Below are positions 38,230-47,730 of a stretch of 64,000 nucleotides of DNA, one piece after another. Positions within the stretch are counted from its first letter, which is position 1, and each line of letters opens with the position of its first letter. The stretch spans positions 1 to 64,000 of the forward strand of contig NZ_WVIC01000024.1 of assembly GCF_009939295.1 (NCBI RefSeq), written 5' to 3'. The translations under genes were made by a program, and so were the position numbers. Under the pieces are notes generated by a model that saw only the letters and a program-made list of their open reading frames with translations, was not told the DNA's origin and made no database searches. Source of the stretch: Petrachloros mirabilis ULC683. GTDB taxonomy: Bacteria; Cyanobacteriota; Cyanobacteriia; Thermosynechococcales; Thermosynechococcaceae.

Positions 38230-38364
38230 TCCCTCTTTTGTCAATTTCGTGAGAGAAAATCTGGAATACTCAAATTACGTTACTGGCATGACGATAGCAT
38301 GGGCTATACGGAACGAACGAATAGAGGCTTCAGATTCTCTCTGCCTAGAGTGACAAAAGAGGGA
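38230..38364. mobile_element. 135-bp family B element, copy 1
   Basis: Begins TCCCTCTTTTGTCA and ends TGACAAAAGAGGGA between TA dinucleotides (38228-29 and 38365-66), the footprint of an IS630/Tc1-type transposase. Copy 2 (40009-40143) is the same length with a handful of changes. This copy is inserted across the end of the gene at 38275 and supplies its last 29 codons and stop. Confidence 0.88.
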
Positions 38365-38913
38365 TAGAGCTGTGTAGCAACTAAGGTCTCCCACTAAATT
38401 TTCAATAAGCCCATACACGAAATTGCATTCTCGCCCATCCAATTCCGCATTAATAAACACAAAATGCCATTGATCGTCCGGAACAACCGAAGAAGTGACA
38501 CTTGAATGAAAGTCTTGGTATTCTTTTCTGATTCTGATCAAGGTATCGGAATCAAACAGAGTAAGTGGAATCATTTGTAGGGTTTCTATGCCGGACAATT
38601 GAGAATTGAACCAATCGTCGTCTGGCAAGCTATCAAAGGAAAAGCTTATTTTGTCAAAATTGTCGTAAATGTACTTGATTGTATTTACAATTTTCGTATA
38701 GTCAGTGAGAACAGGAAAAGTTTCTGGAGACAGAAATGTCTGCACCTCTTCGGGAAACGAACCATCAAACAGGTTGACAACAGGCTTCATGTCAAAGGCC
38801 GCCCCTCCATACCAGAACAAAGGAGAGATATTACCCCTGGATTCGCGAACTAGTTCTTGCCACTCTATATCATCTGCCTGATTCACAGGCCAAAGGCTTT
38901 GTAATAAATTCAT
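38275..38913 (-). CDS. Protein of unknown function with element-encoded C-terminus
   Basis: A 212-residue acidic, soluble protein. A YGGAAFDMKPVVNLFDGS motif near residue 40 and WHFVFINAEL near 150 stand out, but no family is recognised. GGAG eight bases upstream supports the ATG at 38913. The last 29 residues (from SLFCHSRQRE to IVMPVT) and the stop are encoded by the family B element 38230-38364. Removing the element and one TA gives ...GCT CTA TAA, so the ancestral product was 183 residues, ending YTAL. Confidence 0.75.
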   Translation of the reverse strand: MNLLQSLWPVNQADDIEWQELVRESRGNISPLFWYGGAAFDMKPVVNLFDGSFPEEVQTFLSPETFPVLTDYTKIVNTIKYIYDNFDKISFSFDSLPDDDWFNSQLSGIETLQMIPLTLFDSDTLIRIRKEYQDFHSSVTSSVVPDDQWHFVFINAELDGRECNFVYGLIENLVGDLSCYTALSLFCHSRQRESEASIRSFRIAHAIVMPVT

Positions 38914-39041
38914 GGACAAGCTCCTTTATTCTGATGCCCAACGGTTGCGTTCAGCGGCGGCAAAGGTTTTTGAGTCATCGGCAGGAGTTTGAGTTCGTCC
39001 GCTGCAACGCTCTAGTTAGTCCACTTTTGGAGACTCTGGAA

Positions 39042-39413
39042 CTACTGGAGCGCCGTAATTTTTACCATACCACCATATCTTCCTTCAATTTCTAGCTTGT
39101 ATTCTTCCAGCAATCCCATACCAACTAAGGATTCTGTTTCCGATGCATTAACCTCAACTCTTCGGACTTGCCCATCCCAGATTACAGAACCAGCATACAT
39201 TTCAAACATTTTCAGGCTACCATCACCTAGAATTGCATCCTGTATGCCTCGGAGGGTTAACCCTAGCTCATCGACGATCTCCCTCGGTAGCATTAGATCG
39301 CCCGTATATCCTGTATCAATAACTGGTCTGATACTTTTGACTTGCTTACTATCGCCCAAAACGGCAATCTGAATAATCGCCTCACGATTGGCATTAACAC
39401 TGCCTAGAATCAT
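39042..39413 (-). CDS. Retropepsin-like (clan AA) aspartic protease
   Basis: A 123-residue protein with the single-domain aspartic-protease layout: Asp33-Thr-Gly in PVIDTGYTGDLMLP, then the second hydrophobic-hydrophobic-Gly element LVGMGLLEEYKLEI. One DTG per chain implies a homodimer active site like that of retroviral proteases. The ATG at 39413 overlaps the upstream stop as ATGA, showing translational coupling to the 91-residue gene before it. Bacterial proteins of this kind have no agreed role. No membrane or signal segment. Confidence 0.82.
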   Translation of the reverse strand: MILGSVNANREAIIQIAVLGDSKQVKSIRPVIDTGYTGDLMLPREIVDELGLTLRGIQDAILGDGSLKMFEMYAGSVIWDGQVRRVEVNASETESLVGMGLLEEYKLEIEGRYGGMVKITALQ

Positions 39414-39685
39414 TGCAATACATTTGAACCAATGAAGCCAACTCGATGAACCGCTTGATGCCCAATTCGCACAAACCAAATTTGAGCATCTGGATATTGA
39501 GCTAACAATTGATCCGAAGCGGTGAGGCTGTCTTTTGCCAATTCATAGGCTCCCGTTTCAATATCGATCGCTACAATTTTGCCATGATTGCCTTCCTCAA
39601 TTTGAGGACGCACTAGAGATTCATAAATTTTACTCCCACGTTGAGCAAATTCTTCTTTACTATAGCGAAGCTGCTGAGTTGTCAT
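39410..39685 (-). CDS. Small partner protein in operon with the aspartic protease
   Basis: A 91-residue soluble protein: MTTQQLRYSKEEFAQRGSKI, then VRPQIEEGNHGKIVAIDIET and a C-terminal AQIWFVRIGHQAVHRVGF. The first half looks helical and the second half like alternating beta strands. Its stop overlaps the protease start by four bases. It may be the regulator, partner or substrate of the protease, which is inference. I recognise the style of protein but cannot give a family name. Confidence 0.75.
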   Translation of the reverse strand: MTTQQLRYSKEEFAQRGSKIYESLVRPQIEEGNHGKIVAIDIETGAYELAKDSLTASDQLLAQYPDAQIWFVRIGHQAVHRVGFIGSNVLQ

Positions 39686-39900
39686 AGAGTTTGACCTCGT
39701 TACAATGATATACCTACATTTTACTCTGAACGATCTCAGGAACTAGTTAGATATGGAATAGAGCTTAAAGCGGGACACTATAGGCCATCCCCTGGTGTGT
39801 TGAAATGGCTGTAACATTAGCTCTATGAACCGTGAAGCCCAAGCCCTTTCCTGGTTTTTTTGTACTATTGAGCCAAGCACTAAATCTTTCTTGAAGAGCA

Positions 39901-40008
39901 TATAGCGGTTCTCATCTGAGTGAGGTACGGGGTGTGGGGGTTCCACCCTCACGCAGGGGGCACTGTTCCCTGCACCCCATGTACTCCATTGATCTGTAAA
40001 CCGCTATA
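39901..40008. mobile_element. Family A element, intact
   Basis: 108 bases from TATAGCGGTTCTCATC to CTGTAAACCGCTATA, with the best-preserved termini of the family. Its terminal TA served as target for the family B element that begins at once (40009), giving a nested or abutting pair. Confidence 0.85.
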
Positions 40009-40143
40009 ACCCTCTTTTGTCAATTTCGTGAGAGAAAATCTGGAATACCCAAATTACGTTGCTGGCATGACGATAGCATGGGCTATAGGGAACGAGCGAA
40101 TAGAGGCTTCAGATTCTCTCTGCCTAGAGTGACAAAAGAGAGA
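40009..40143. mobile_element. 135-bp family B element, copy 2
   Basis: Begins ACCCTCTTTTGTCA and ends TGACAAAAGAGAGA between TA at 40007-08 and 40144-45. It is the same length as copy 1 and interrupts the remnant reading frame at 40124-40267. Confidence 0.86.
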
Positions 40144-40267
40144 TAACATCAGAATTAAGAGAAGGAAACCGAATTAATTCGGGTGCAATGGCCTCAAAGC
40201 AATCCTGTAGCTCTTTTAAGGAAAATAAATTCTGTTCGTACATGGCCTGTACATCATAAATCAAGGG
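40124..40267 (-). pseudogene. Gene remnant between gatA and a family B element
   Basis: Directly after the gatA stop an open stretch reads ...LIYDVQAMYEQNLFSLKE and continues LQDCFEAIAPELIRF before running into the element, where it stops (TAG, complement at 40124). The composition is protein-like, with acidic helices. It has no start context of its own and no room for a full domain, so it looks like the leftover of a displaced gene. The first possible ATG (40243) would give 39 residues. Confidence 0.5.
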
Positions 40268-41722
40268 TCAGTCGTTGAACTGGGGATGGTGTTGATGCCA
40301 GGGGGTTGCTTGTTCATAGGCGTAGGCCACTTGCAGAACCGTAGACTCCTGAAGGACATTACCGATGATTTGTAAGCCAATGGGCAGCCCTTGGGCATCA
40401 AAGCCACAGGGAAGGCTCAGGCCAGGGAGTCCAGCCAAGTTGACAGGAATCGTCATCAGGTCAGAGAGATACATGCTTAGGGGATCAGCCGTTTTCTCCC
40501 CAGCTTTGAAGGCGGTGGTGGGGGCAGTGGGGCACACCAATACATCCACTTGCTCGAAGGCGGCTTCAAAGTCTTGTTTGATCAGGGTGCGTACTTTTTG
40601 GGCTTTGAGGTAGTAGGCGTCGTAATACCCGGCAGAAAGGGCATAGGTGCCAATCATGATCCGGCGTTTGACTTCGGCTCCAAAGCCTTTGGCGCGGGTT
40701 TGGGTGTACATCTCCATGAGGTTCTCTGGGGTTTCAACCCGGTAGCCGTATTTGACGCCGTCGTAGCGAGCTAGGTTGGCTGAGGCTTCTGAGGGGGCAA
40801 TGACGTAGTAGGTGGGCAACCCATAGCGAAAGCGGGGACAGGAGATTTCCTGGACTTCTGCACCTAGGTCTTGGAGCTGTTGCAGGGCGGCTTTGACGGC
40901 ATCGGCGACGACGGCATCTAGCCCTTCGCCAAAGGTTTCTTGAATCACGCCGACCCGCTTGCCTTTGAGGGCGGGGATCAGGGCTTGGGTATAGTCGGGA
41001 ATGGGAATATCGAGGCTGGTGGAGTCTTTAGGGTCGTGGCCTGCGATCGCACCCAACAAAATGGCAACATCCTCGACCGTGCGCCCAAAAGGACCGATTT
41101 GGTCCAGGGAAGAGGCATAGGCGACCAGTCCGTACCGAGAGACAAGACCATAGGTGGGCTTCAGTCCCACGACGCCACAAAAAGAAGCCGGCTGCCGAAT
41201 CGAGCCGCCTGTATCTGACCCTAGGGCCACCACGCACTCCGCAGCCGCCACCGCTGCCGCTGACCCCCCCGAAGAGCCGCCCGGCACTCGTGTCGTATCC
41301 CAGGGATTGGCGGTAACTTGATAAGCTGAATTTTCAGTGGAGCTGCCCATAGCAAACTCATCTAGATTGGTTTTGCCCACCATGATTGCCCCCGCCGCCT
41401 TGAGCTTTTGGGTTACTGTGGACTCATAGGGGGGAATAAAATTCTCTAAAATGCGAGAGCCGCACGTTGTCGGCACTCCTTGGGTACACAGGTTATCCTT
41501 AATGCCAATGGGAATGCCCGTCAACAGGCCAATGGTATCGCCAGCCGCGATTTGAGCATCCACCTGCTGCGCTTGAGCCAGGGCTTGCTCGGCGGTCACC
41601 GTCAAAAAGCTGCGCAGTTTTGGTTCCAGGCGATCTACTCTCGCCAGTGCCTCTTGGGTAATTTCGGTGGCGGAACGTGCCTTACTCACCAACTGTTGAT
41701 GCAACTCCCGAATGGAGGCCAT
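40268..41722 (-). CDS. gatA: Glutamyl-tRNA(Gln) amidotransferase subunit A
   Basis: A 484-residue amidase-signature enzyme, the glutaminase subunit of GatCAB, which converts Glu-tRNA(Gln) to Gln-tRNA(Gln). The catalytic triad is visible: the Lys in IGIKDNL, the cis-Ser in [13 protein letters not shown] and the nucleophilic Ser in [16 protein letters not shown]. Cyanobacteria depend on this route because they lack GlnRS. gatB and gatC are not adjacent. It is divergent from the GH57 gene with about 110 bases between. Confidence 0.96.
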   Translation of the reverse strand: MASIRELHQQLVSKARSATEITQEALARVDRLEPKLRSFLTVTAEQALAQAQQVDAQIAAGDTIGLLTGIPIGIKDNLCTQGVPTTCGSRILENFIPPYESTVTQKLKAAGAIMVGKTNLDEFAMGSSTENSAYQVTANPWDTTRVPGGSSGGSAAAVAAAECVVALGSDTGGSIRQPASFCGVVGLKPTYGLVSRYGLVAYASSLDQIGPFGRTVEDVAILLGAIAGHDPKDSTSLDIPIPDYTQALIPALKGKRVGVIQETFGEGLDAVVADAVKAALQQLQDLGAEVQEISCPRFRYGLPTYYVIAPSEASANLARYDGVKYGYRVETPENLMEMYTQTRAKGFGAEVKRRIMIGTYALSAGYYDAYYLKAQKVRTLIKQDFEAAFEQVDVLVCPTAPTTAFKAGEKTADPLSMYLSDLMTIPVNLAGLPGLSLPCGFDAQGLPIGLQIIGNVLQESTVLQVAYAYEQATPWHQHHPQFND

Positions 41723-41835
41723 GGAGCAAATCCCCTTTGCAGTAATAGTCCAAACCTTAGTATAAGGTGGGAACTCCCCTCCATTTTGGTCAATCCCTCG
41801 CCTTGTCCTGCCTGCTGTTTCATCCCTGCTGACCG

Positions 41836-44067
41836 ATGACCCATCCCCTTTACGTTGCTTTCATTTGGCATCAACATCAACCCCTCTACAAAAGCCGAGT
41901 CACGGGACGATATCGCCTTCCCTGGGTGAGGCTGCACGGTACCAAAGATTACTTAGATTTAGTCCAGATCCTGAGCCGCTATCCTCAGTTGCACCAAACC
42001 GTGAATCTGGTGCCTTCGCTGATTTTGCAACTAGAAGACTATGCAGCCGGAACCGCCCTTGACCCCTATCTCACAGCAGCACTCACTCCGATTGATCAGC
42101 TCAGCCACGACCAGCAGCGGTTCATTATCCAGCACTTTTTTGATGCCAATTTCCACACCATGGTGGAGCCGCATCAACGCTATGCCCAGCTCTACTCTCA
42201 ACGTCAAGAGAATGGTTTGAATTGGTGCTTTGAAAACTGGACAGCAGCCGATTACGGAGATCTGTTGGCCTGGCACAACTTGGCCTGGATTGATCCGCTG
42301 TTTTGGGACGACCCCGAGGTGGATGAGTGGTTGACGCGAGGCCGAGGCTTTAGCCTGGGCGATCGCCAGCGAATCATTGCTAAGCAGCGTCATATTCTTA
42401 GCCAAGTTTTGCCCCAGCACCGCCAAATGCAGAAGAGCGGTCAACTGGAGGTGACGACAACACCCTATACTCACCCGATTCTGCCGCTGTTGGCCAACAC
42501 CGACGCGGGGCGGGTAGCCGTGCCGCGCATGGCGCTACCCAAAGACCAGTTTCAGTGGCCAGAAGATATTCCCCGCCACTTACAAAAGGCTTGGGATATG
42601 TATCTGGAGCGGTTTGACTGTGCCCCACGCGGGCTGTGGCCGTCCGAGCAGTCGGTCAGCCCCAGCATATTGCCCCATGTGGCCAAACAGGGGTTTGAGT
42701 GGCTTTGCTCAGATGAGGCGGTGTTGGGATGGACGTTGAAACACTTTTTCCATCGGGATGAATTTGGCAATGTCCAAGAGCCAGAGTTTCTCTATCAGCC
42801 CTACCGACTGGAAACACCCCATGGGGACTTGGCCATTGTCTTCCGAGATCACCGACTGTCGGATTTAATTGGCTTTACCTATGGGGCGATGCCGCCAGAG
42901 CAGGCTGCGACTGATTTGGTGGGGCATCTACAAGCCATTTCTCAACGCCTAGTTGCCCGACAGGAAAGCGGCGGCACGGCTCTGGAGCAGCCCTGGCTGG
43001 TCACCATTGCCCTGGATGGCGAAAACTGTTGGGAATACTATCAGCGGGATGGACTGCCCTTTTTAGAACATCTCTATGGGCAATTGTGCAGCCGCCAAGA
43101 TCTGAAACTTGTGACCGTAGCTGAGTATCTCGAACAGTTTTCCCCGCGCCAAACCCTCCCCGCCGCCAAACTGCACAGTGGCTCCTGGGTAGATGGCAGC
43201 TTTACCACCTGGATTGGCGACCCAATCAAAAACCGAGCCTGGGATCTGCTCACTGCTGCCCGCCAAACCCTGGCCAACCATCCTGAAGCCACCGAGGACA
43301 ACAATCCTGAAGCTTGGGAAGCCCTCTATGCCGCCGAAGGGTCTGACTGGTTTTGGTGGTTTGGCGAAGGCCACTCCTCTAACCAGGATGCCATGTTTGA
43401 TCAACTGTTTCGCGAACACCTGATGGCGCTGTATCACGCCCTAGAAGAACCCATCCCGGAAGTGTTGCACCATCCCCTAGAGCGCCATGATCTGATGCAG
43501 GATCGCCGTCCTCAGAGCTTTATCCATCCTGTGATCAACGGCATTGGCGACGAACAAGACTGGGATCACGCCGGTCGCATTACCGTAGCTGGAGCACGGG
43601 GTACCATGCACCGCAGCAGCCCCGTTCAACGGCTCTGGTACGGGTTGGATCACCTGAATTTTTATCTGCGGTTTGATTTTCAGGTCGGCAAACAACCCGG
43701 CGTGGACTATCCACCCGAACTCCACCTGCTTTGGTACTACCCCGGCCAAACCATGCACAATAGCCCCATCCCCCTAGCCAAAGTGCCCAATAGCCCACCC
43801 CTCAATCACCTTTACCATCATCATCTCAAGATTGATTTGCAGCAACAAGCCGCTTGGCTTCAGGAAGCCGCCTCAGATCATCACTGGCATGGGCGCAACC
43901 ATGACGTACAAGTGGCTCTGCAACAGTGCCTAGAGGTAGCAGTTCCCTGGTCAAACCTTCATGTGCAACCGGATTGGTCACTGGAGGTATTGGCAGTTTT
44001 GGCTCAAGATGGTCACTTTGCTGAGCATGTGCCCGAAGATGCGCTCATTCCCCTCCAGGTGCCCTAG
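41836..44067 (+). CDS. Glycoside hydrolase family 57 protein
   Basis: A 743-residue cytoplasmic enzyme. It begins with the GH57 motif I ([13 protein letters not shown]), contains [13 protein letters not shown], whose Glu is the likely nucleophile, and later [16 protein letters not shown]-terminal beta domain (about 560-743) follows the TIM-like barrel. GH57 members act on alpha-glucans as amylases, branching enzymes or amylopullulanases; a role in glycogen metabolism is likely but the linkage type cannot be decided. Confidence 0.9.
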   Translation: MTHPLYVAFIWHQHQPLYKSRVTGRYRLPWVRLHGTKDYLDLVQILSRYPQLHQTVNLVPSLILQLEDYAAGTALDPYLTAALTPIDQLSHDQQRFIIQHFFDANFHTMVEPHQRYAQLYSQRQENGLNWCFENWTAADYGDLLAWHNLAWIDPLFWDDPEVDEWLTRGRGFSLGDRQRIIAKQRHILSQVLPQHRQMQKSGQLEVTTTPYTHPILPLLANTDAGRVAVPRMALPKDQFQWPEDIPRHLQKAWDMYLERFDCAPRGLWPSEQSVSPSILPHVAKQGFEWLCSDEAVLGWTLKHFFHRDEFGNVQEPEFLYQPYRLETPHGDLAIVFRDHRLSDLIGFTYGAMPPEQAATDLVGHLQAISQRLVARQESGGTALEQPWLVTIALDGENCWEYYQRDGLPFLEHLYGQLCSRQDLKLVTVAEYLEQFSPRQTLPAAKLHSGSWVDGSFTTWIGDPIKNRAWDLLTAARQTLANHPEATEDNNPEAWEALYAAEGSDWFWWFGEGHSSNQDAMFDQLFREHLMALYHALEEPIPEVLHHPLERHDLMQDRRPQSFIHPVINGIGDEQDWDHAGRITVAGARGTMHRSSPVQRLWYGLDHLNFYLRFDFQVGKQPGVDYPPELHLLWYYPGQTMHNSPIPLAKVPNSPPLNHLYHHHLKIDLQQQAAWLQEAASDHHWHGRNHDVQVALQQCLEVAVPWSNLHVQPDWSLEVLAVLAQDGHFAEHVPEDALIPLQVP

Positions 44068-44099
44068 CCAGAGAGCTATGCCTCACAGACACCATATTC

Positions 44100-44172
44100 T
44101 GCAAGTCAAGCAAGGCCCTCGGGCCGCTGTTGTCGGTGAATAACGTTGGGGTCGAGTTGAAACTGAATTTAA
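44100..44172 (-). pseudogene. Fragment duplicating the end of the gene at 44333
   Basis: On the minus strand the region reads IQFQLDPNVIHRQQ before a stop, against IRFQLDPNATHRQQ in the intact gene at 44333-44743. The nucleotide match covers about 45 bases. Remnants of two elements lie between the two copies, so the fragment is probably the broken end of an earlier duplicate. Confidence 0.6.
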
Positions 44173-44177
44173 TGTGG

Positions 44178-44198
44178 CGTGAGTTCGACAGCTCTCGT
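44178..44198. repeat. Terminal fragment of a 155-bp element
   Basis: CGTGAGTTCGACAGCTCTCG matches, reading inward, the right end of the 155-bp element (complement of its last 21 bases). The rest of the element is absent. This is a third, old trace of that family in the window. Confidence 0.6.
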
Positions 44199-44210
44199 TA
44201 ATGTGAGCTT

Positions 44211-44332
44211 AAGAGGCCGTCTGAAAAGCCTCACTCATCCCTGCATTAGCCCCCCCGACCCCCCAATTTTGGGGGCAAGGGGGGCAAGTGCAAGGTCTAA
44301 GCAACTTCTCAAACAATCTCTAGGCCTGATTT
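44211..44332. repeat. Family E repeat, copy 1
   Basis: AAGAGGCCGTCTGAAAAGCC followed by a C-rich arm, GGGGGC arm and CAAGTGCAAGGTCTAAGCAAC. The copy at 48257-48405 has the same order of blocks, and 56428-56500 carries one arm. The ends are diverged. Confidence 0.6.
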
Positions 44333-44743
44333 TTAGAGAGTGTGGCCGTATTCTTCAAGGAAGGCCAAGACAGCGCTTAGCTGTTGTCGGTGGGTGGCGT
44401 TGGGGTCGAGTTGGAACCGAATTTGGACAGCACTGCATCGAGCTTGGACTCTAGCTCGGCGAGCTGCACGTTCTGCCTCTGCAACTCTAAAAGCTTCATC
44501 TTGGATTCGGCGTTGTGCTTCCTCAGTTCGGCGTTGTGCCTCTTCAACTCGAACAAGCCCCCGTAAGACTTGATCCACTGCCACCAAGAAAAAGGTGAGG
44601 GCCGCGAGGCTGAGGCCGACCCACTGGGGGATGTGGAGGGTGTATTGGCGCAGTTGGATTTGGTCATAGCGCAAAAGAATGCCGGTGGCAAAGACCAACA
44701 GGGTTGTCAGGATAGTAACGAGAGTTTGGAGGTCAAGAGCCAT
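44333..44743 (-). CDS. Membrane-anchored coiled-coil protein
   Basis: A 136-residue protein from the ATG at 44743. Two hydrophobic helices (about 5-23 and 40-60) are followed by a strongly charged coiled coil (VEEAQRRTEEAQRRIQ) and a C-terminal segment, RFQLDPNATHRQQLSAVLAF. In one other frame the same DNA also reads as a coiled coil, because of its repetitive codons, but this frame is favoured by the membrane segment and the duplicated end fragment at 44100. Function unknown. Confidence 0.65.
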   Translation of the reverse strand: MALDLQTLVTILTTLLVFATGILLRYDQIQLRQYTLHIPQWVGLSLAALTFFLVAVDQVLRGLVRVEEAQRRTEEAQRRIQDEAFRVAEAERAARRARVQARCSAVQIRFQLDPNATHRQQLSAVLAFLEEYGHTL

Positions 44744-44847
44744 GGATATATCTGATTGTATCGCAGCTCTAAGTTTCCACACCCAGGTACCAGACGCTCT
44801 GTTTGCGTATGTCAAGATAGAACCAATTGACTACCAGGGTAGGTCGG

Positions 44848-45219
44848 ATGGATGAGCCTCGGGATGCCTTTGAAAATCAAGATCTCCAGCGACTGCTGCT
44901 GTTTATCTATTTAATTCCGGTGTTTGGGCTGCTGCCGGCCACCTGGACTTTGGCTCGTCGCGGTCGTCATGGCCAGCATCGTGCTGTGAGCCGCCTGGTG
45001 GTGACTCTAGGGCTAACCTGGGGGTTGAGTCTGGTGCTGATTAATACGGGTTTGTCTCTGACGGAATCAGGAAGTGGGACGGGTCTGTCTCTGCTGCTAC
45101 TCAATAGTGTGTTAGCCTCCGGCTATTTTGTGACGCTGCTGTGGCTGATGGTGCGCCTCTGGAAAGGGGAGGCGCTCGACTTACCTGGCTTCAGCCGTGC
45201 CTCAAAGTTGTTGCCCTAG
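44848..45219 (+). CDS. Small three-helix membrane protein upstream of a DUF697 GTPase
   Basis: A 123-residue protein with hydrophobic helices at about 16-32, 49-70 and 80-104 and an Arg/His-rich cytoplasmic loop (LARRGRHGQHRAVSR). The ATG at 44848 is preferred to a TTG 21 bases upstream. It ends nine bases before the GTPase gene and so probably shares its transcript. No family recognised. Confidence 0.7.
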   Translation: MDEPRDAFENQDLQRLLLFIYLIPVFGLLPATWTLARRGRHGQHRAVSRLVVTLGLTWGLSLVLINTGLSLTESGSGTGLSLLLLNSVLASGYFVTLLWLMVRLWKGEALDLPGFSRASKLLP

Positions 45220-45228
45220 CGAGACCCC

Positions 45229-46773
45229 ATGGGAACATCACGCCTGTTGATTTTGCTGGTGGGGTTGGCCATTATCTTGGGGCTGGTGCTGTGGTTGGTG
45301 AGTGCGCTCCAGGGCTTTTATGGGCAAATCACCTCGCCTTGGCTAGCCAATTTGGTGTTGGCCTTGATCATTGGCTTGCTGATTGTTTTGATCGGGGCGT
45401 TCATTTATTATCTTTGGCAATTTCGGCGGCGGCCTCGGCGGGCAAAGGTGGAGCCGCAGGTGCCAGTAGCCAAGACTGATGCTGCTACTCAAACCCTGGC
45501 AGCAGTGCGACGTCAGGTGGCGCAAATTCAAGATGAAATGACCCGGCAGGCTTTGCTAGAGCGCTCTCGGGATATTGAAGCAGGGTTTGCCCGCCAAACG
45601 TTCAAGATTGTGGTGTTTGGCACTGGCTCCGCAGGCAAAACCTCTTTGGTGAATGCCTTGATTGGCCGTATGGCGGGAGCGGTCGGAGCCACCCTGGGCA
45701 CGACCACCGTGGGGCAAACCTACAGCTTTCAGCTCCGGGGCATTGACCGTGACCTGTGGATTACCGATACGCCGGGACTCTTAGAGCCGGGGGTGGCAGG
45801 TACCGAGCGGGAGCAGGCGGCCCGTAAGCTGGCCACAGAGGCAGATTTACTCCTGTTTGTGGTGGATCAGGACTTGACTCAATCGGAATACCGACCTCTG
45901 AGTACCCTGGGCCACATTGGCAAGCGATCGCTGCTGGTGTTAAATAAGATCGATCGGTATCGGCCTGAGGATCGCGAGGCAATTCTAGGCCAGTTGCGAG
46001 AGCGGGTGCGCAGTTGGATGACCCCGGAAGATGTGGTTGCGATCGCAGCCCATCCCCAGCCCGTCATCTTACCCTCCAAAGAAACCCTGCAACCGGATCC
46101 GGATCTCCAGAACCTACTGCGGCGCATGTCCCGTGTCTTGCGCGTCGAAGGAGACGACCTCATGGCCGACAATATTCTCTTGCAGTCCCAGCGGCTGGGC
46201 GAAGAAGTTCGTGAGCTGCTCGATCAGCAGCGCCGCCGCCAAGCCGACCAAGTGGTCGATCGCTTCCAGTGGATTGGCGCAGGCGTCATTTGGGTCACCC
46301 CCATCCCGGTGGTGGACTTACTGGCCACCGCAGCCGTCAACGCCCAAATGGTGGTGGAAATTGCCCAGGTCTACGGCTGTGAACTGAACCTAGAGCGAGG
46401 ACGCGAGCTGGCCGTCTCTTTGGCCAAGACCCTAGGCAGTCTCGGCATTGTCAAAGGCGTTTTGGAAATTGTCTCCCGGGCGCTTCAGTTTAGCGTGGCC
46501 GGGTATGTGGTGGGTAAAACCGTGCAGGCCATCAGTGCTGCCTATTTGATTCGGATTGCGGGCAAAAGCTTTATTGAATACTTCCGCAACGATCAAGACT
46601 GGGGAGATGGCGGCATTACCGAAGTGGTGCAGCACCAATTTCAGCTCAACCGCCGCGACGAATTTGTCAAAGCCTTTATCCAAGACGCCATCACTAAGCT
46701 GCCAGAAAGCCTTGGTCTGGCCCTGCGCCAAAAGGCAGAGGCACCGGAACCACAAGGGGACGACTGGGAATGA
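45229..46773 (+). CDS. Membrane-anchored GTPase with DUF697 domain
   Basis: A 514-residue protein. Two N-terminal membrane helices (about 5-28 and 37-62) precede a G domain of the Era/MnmE type: G1 GTGSAGKTSLVNAL, G2 Thr, G3 DTPG, G4 NKID. The C-terminal half is a DUF697-like helical domain (GAGVIWVTPIPVVDLLATAA, glycine-rich amphipathic helices) as in YcjF. The neighbours are a small membrane protein and an AsmA-like gene, the latter overlapping by four bases, so a role at the thylakoid or plasma membrane is likely. The exact function is unknown. Confidence 0.88.
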   Translation: MGTSRLLILLVGLAIILGLVLWLVSALQGFYGQITSPWLANLVLALIIGLLIVLIGAFIYYLWQFRRRPRRAKVEPQVPVAKTDAATQTLAAVRRQVAQIQDEMTRQALLERSRDIEAGFARQTFKIVVFGTGSAGKTSLVNALIGRMAGAVGATLGTTTVGQTYSFQLRGIDRDLWITDTPGLLEPGVAGTEREQAARKLATEADLLLFVVDQDLTQSEYRPLSTLGHIGKRSLLVLNKIDRYRPEDREAILGQLRERVRSWMTPEDVVAIAAHPQPVILPSKETLQPDPDLQNLLRRMSRVLRVEGDDLMADNILLQSQRLGEEVRELLDQQRRRQADQVVDRFQWIGAGVIWVTPIPVVDLLATAAVNAQMVVEIAQVYGCELNLERGRELAVSLAKTLGSLGIVKGVLEIVSRALQFSVAGYVVGKTVQAISAAYLIRIAGKSFIEYFRNDQDWGDGGITEVVQHQFQLNRRDEFVKAFIQDAITKLPESLGLALRQKAEAPEPQGDDWE

Positions 46774-47450
46774 AACGCGCAAAACAAGTGGGGATTGGCC
46801 TTGGAATTCTTTTGATTGGGGCGCTAGTGGGCAGCGTTCTCTTGCGCCAAATCCTGTTGAAACAGGTTTTAGAGCAACAATTGCAAGCAACTGGGGTGGC
46901 TGTCGAAATCGAGACCCTGCGCTGGCCCCTCTTCCAAAATCACCTCAGCCTAGAAGGCGTTACCCTAGACAATCCCCCCGGTTTTTCCAATGAACCAATG
47001 CTGCAAATCCAAACCCTCAAGATTACTGGGGGCTGGCAACAATTTTGGGCTAAACCCGTGGTGATTGAAGGCTTAGAAATTGAGGGACTAAGGCTCACCG
47101 TTGAACAAACCCTCTCTGGGAACAATCTGCTCACCCTCTTGCAACAAGTGCAGATTCAGCCCCACAATACTGACTCAGAACCTGTCATCGTTACAATTGA
47201 AACCCTAACCCTGCGCCAACTAGAAACCCAATTCTCCCTTAGCCTCCTGCCCGGTTTAGGTGTGCAGCAGAGCATCTCCGTCCCAGACATCACGGCCACT
47301 GATGTCAGTGCGGAGGCCGCCGGAGGGCTGTTGGCCGCTGGAATGGTCGCTGCCGTTTTGCAAGCCCTGATTGAAGCGGCTGATCCGGCCTTGGAGACGG
47401 GTCAGCCCCTAACCCATACCCCAGCCCCTAAACTGGCACCAATCCAGTGA
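46770..47450 (+). CDS. AsmA-like single-pass membrane protein
   Basis: A 226-residue protein with an N-terminal anchor (about 7-27) and a periplasmic region rich in beta strands (VEIETLRWPLFQNHLSLEGV, VVIEGLEIEGLRLTVEQTL) matching AsmA/DUF748-type repeats, which build hydrophobic-groove bridges for lipids. It lacks the long repeated array of full AsmA proteins. The ATG overlaps the GTPase stop as ATGA, so the two are translationally coupled. Function is inferred from fold pattern only. Confidence 0.75.
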   Translation: MKRAKQVGIGLGILLIGALVGSVLLRQILLKQVLEQQLQATGVAVEIETLRWPLFQNHLSLEGVTLDNPPGFSNEPMLQIQTLKITGGWQQFWAKPVVIEGLEIEGLRLTVEQTLSGNNLLTLLQQVQIQPHNTDSEPVIVTIETLTLRQLETQFSLSLLPGLGVQQSISVPDITATDVSAEAAGGLLAAGMVAAVLQALIEAADPALETGQPLTHTPAPKLAPIQ

Positions 47451-47730
47451 AACCCCAATCACCCCTGGACTTGACAAAATTGACTACATCTTAAAATTGT
47501 CGTTGCCACACAAGGGCCCCTTTGCCTTGATGTAAATTTTTGTAAGAAATAGACTTTTACTTCTAAAACTGTTAAATTAGATACAGAAATACATCGTTCA
47601 TCCCCTTCGAGAGAGAGCTAGAGTTAAATCTAAGTTCATTTCAAGTTGCATCGAAGCGGACGGAAGTAGGGATTCTTCCCGAAGGAACGCGCCCCCAAAT
47701 GCTCGATACAGATAAATTGGAGGCGATACT
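47451..47730. other. Long leader region before the DUF4278 gene
   Basis: About 280 bases without a supported gene. A low-GC stretch around 47530-47590 (TTAAATTAGATACAG) probably holds the promoter; the GGAGG at 47718-47722 is the ribosome-binding site of the gene at 47731. No riboswitch class was recognised. Confidence 0.4.

Noticed and set aside
44377-44691. Alternative coiled-coil frame with ELRKHNAESKMKLLELQ
   Set aside because: It overlaps the favoured frame, whose end is echoed in the fragment at 44100; repetitive codons make several frames look helical.
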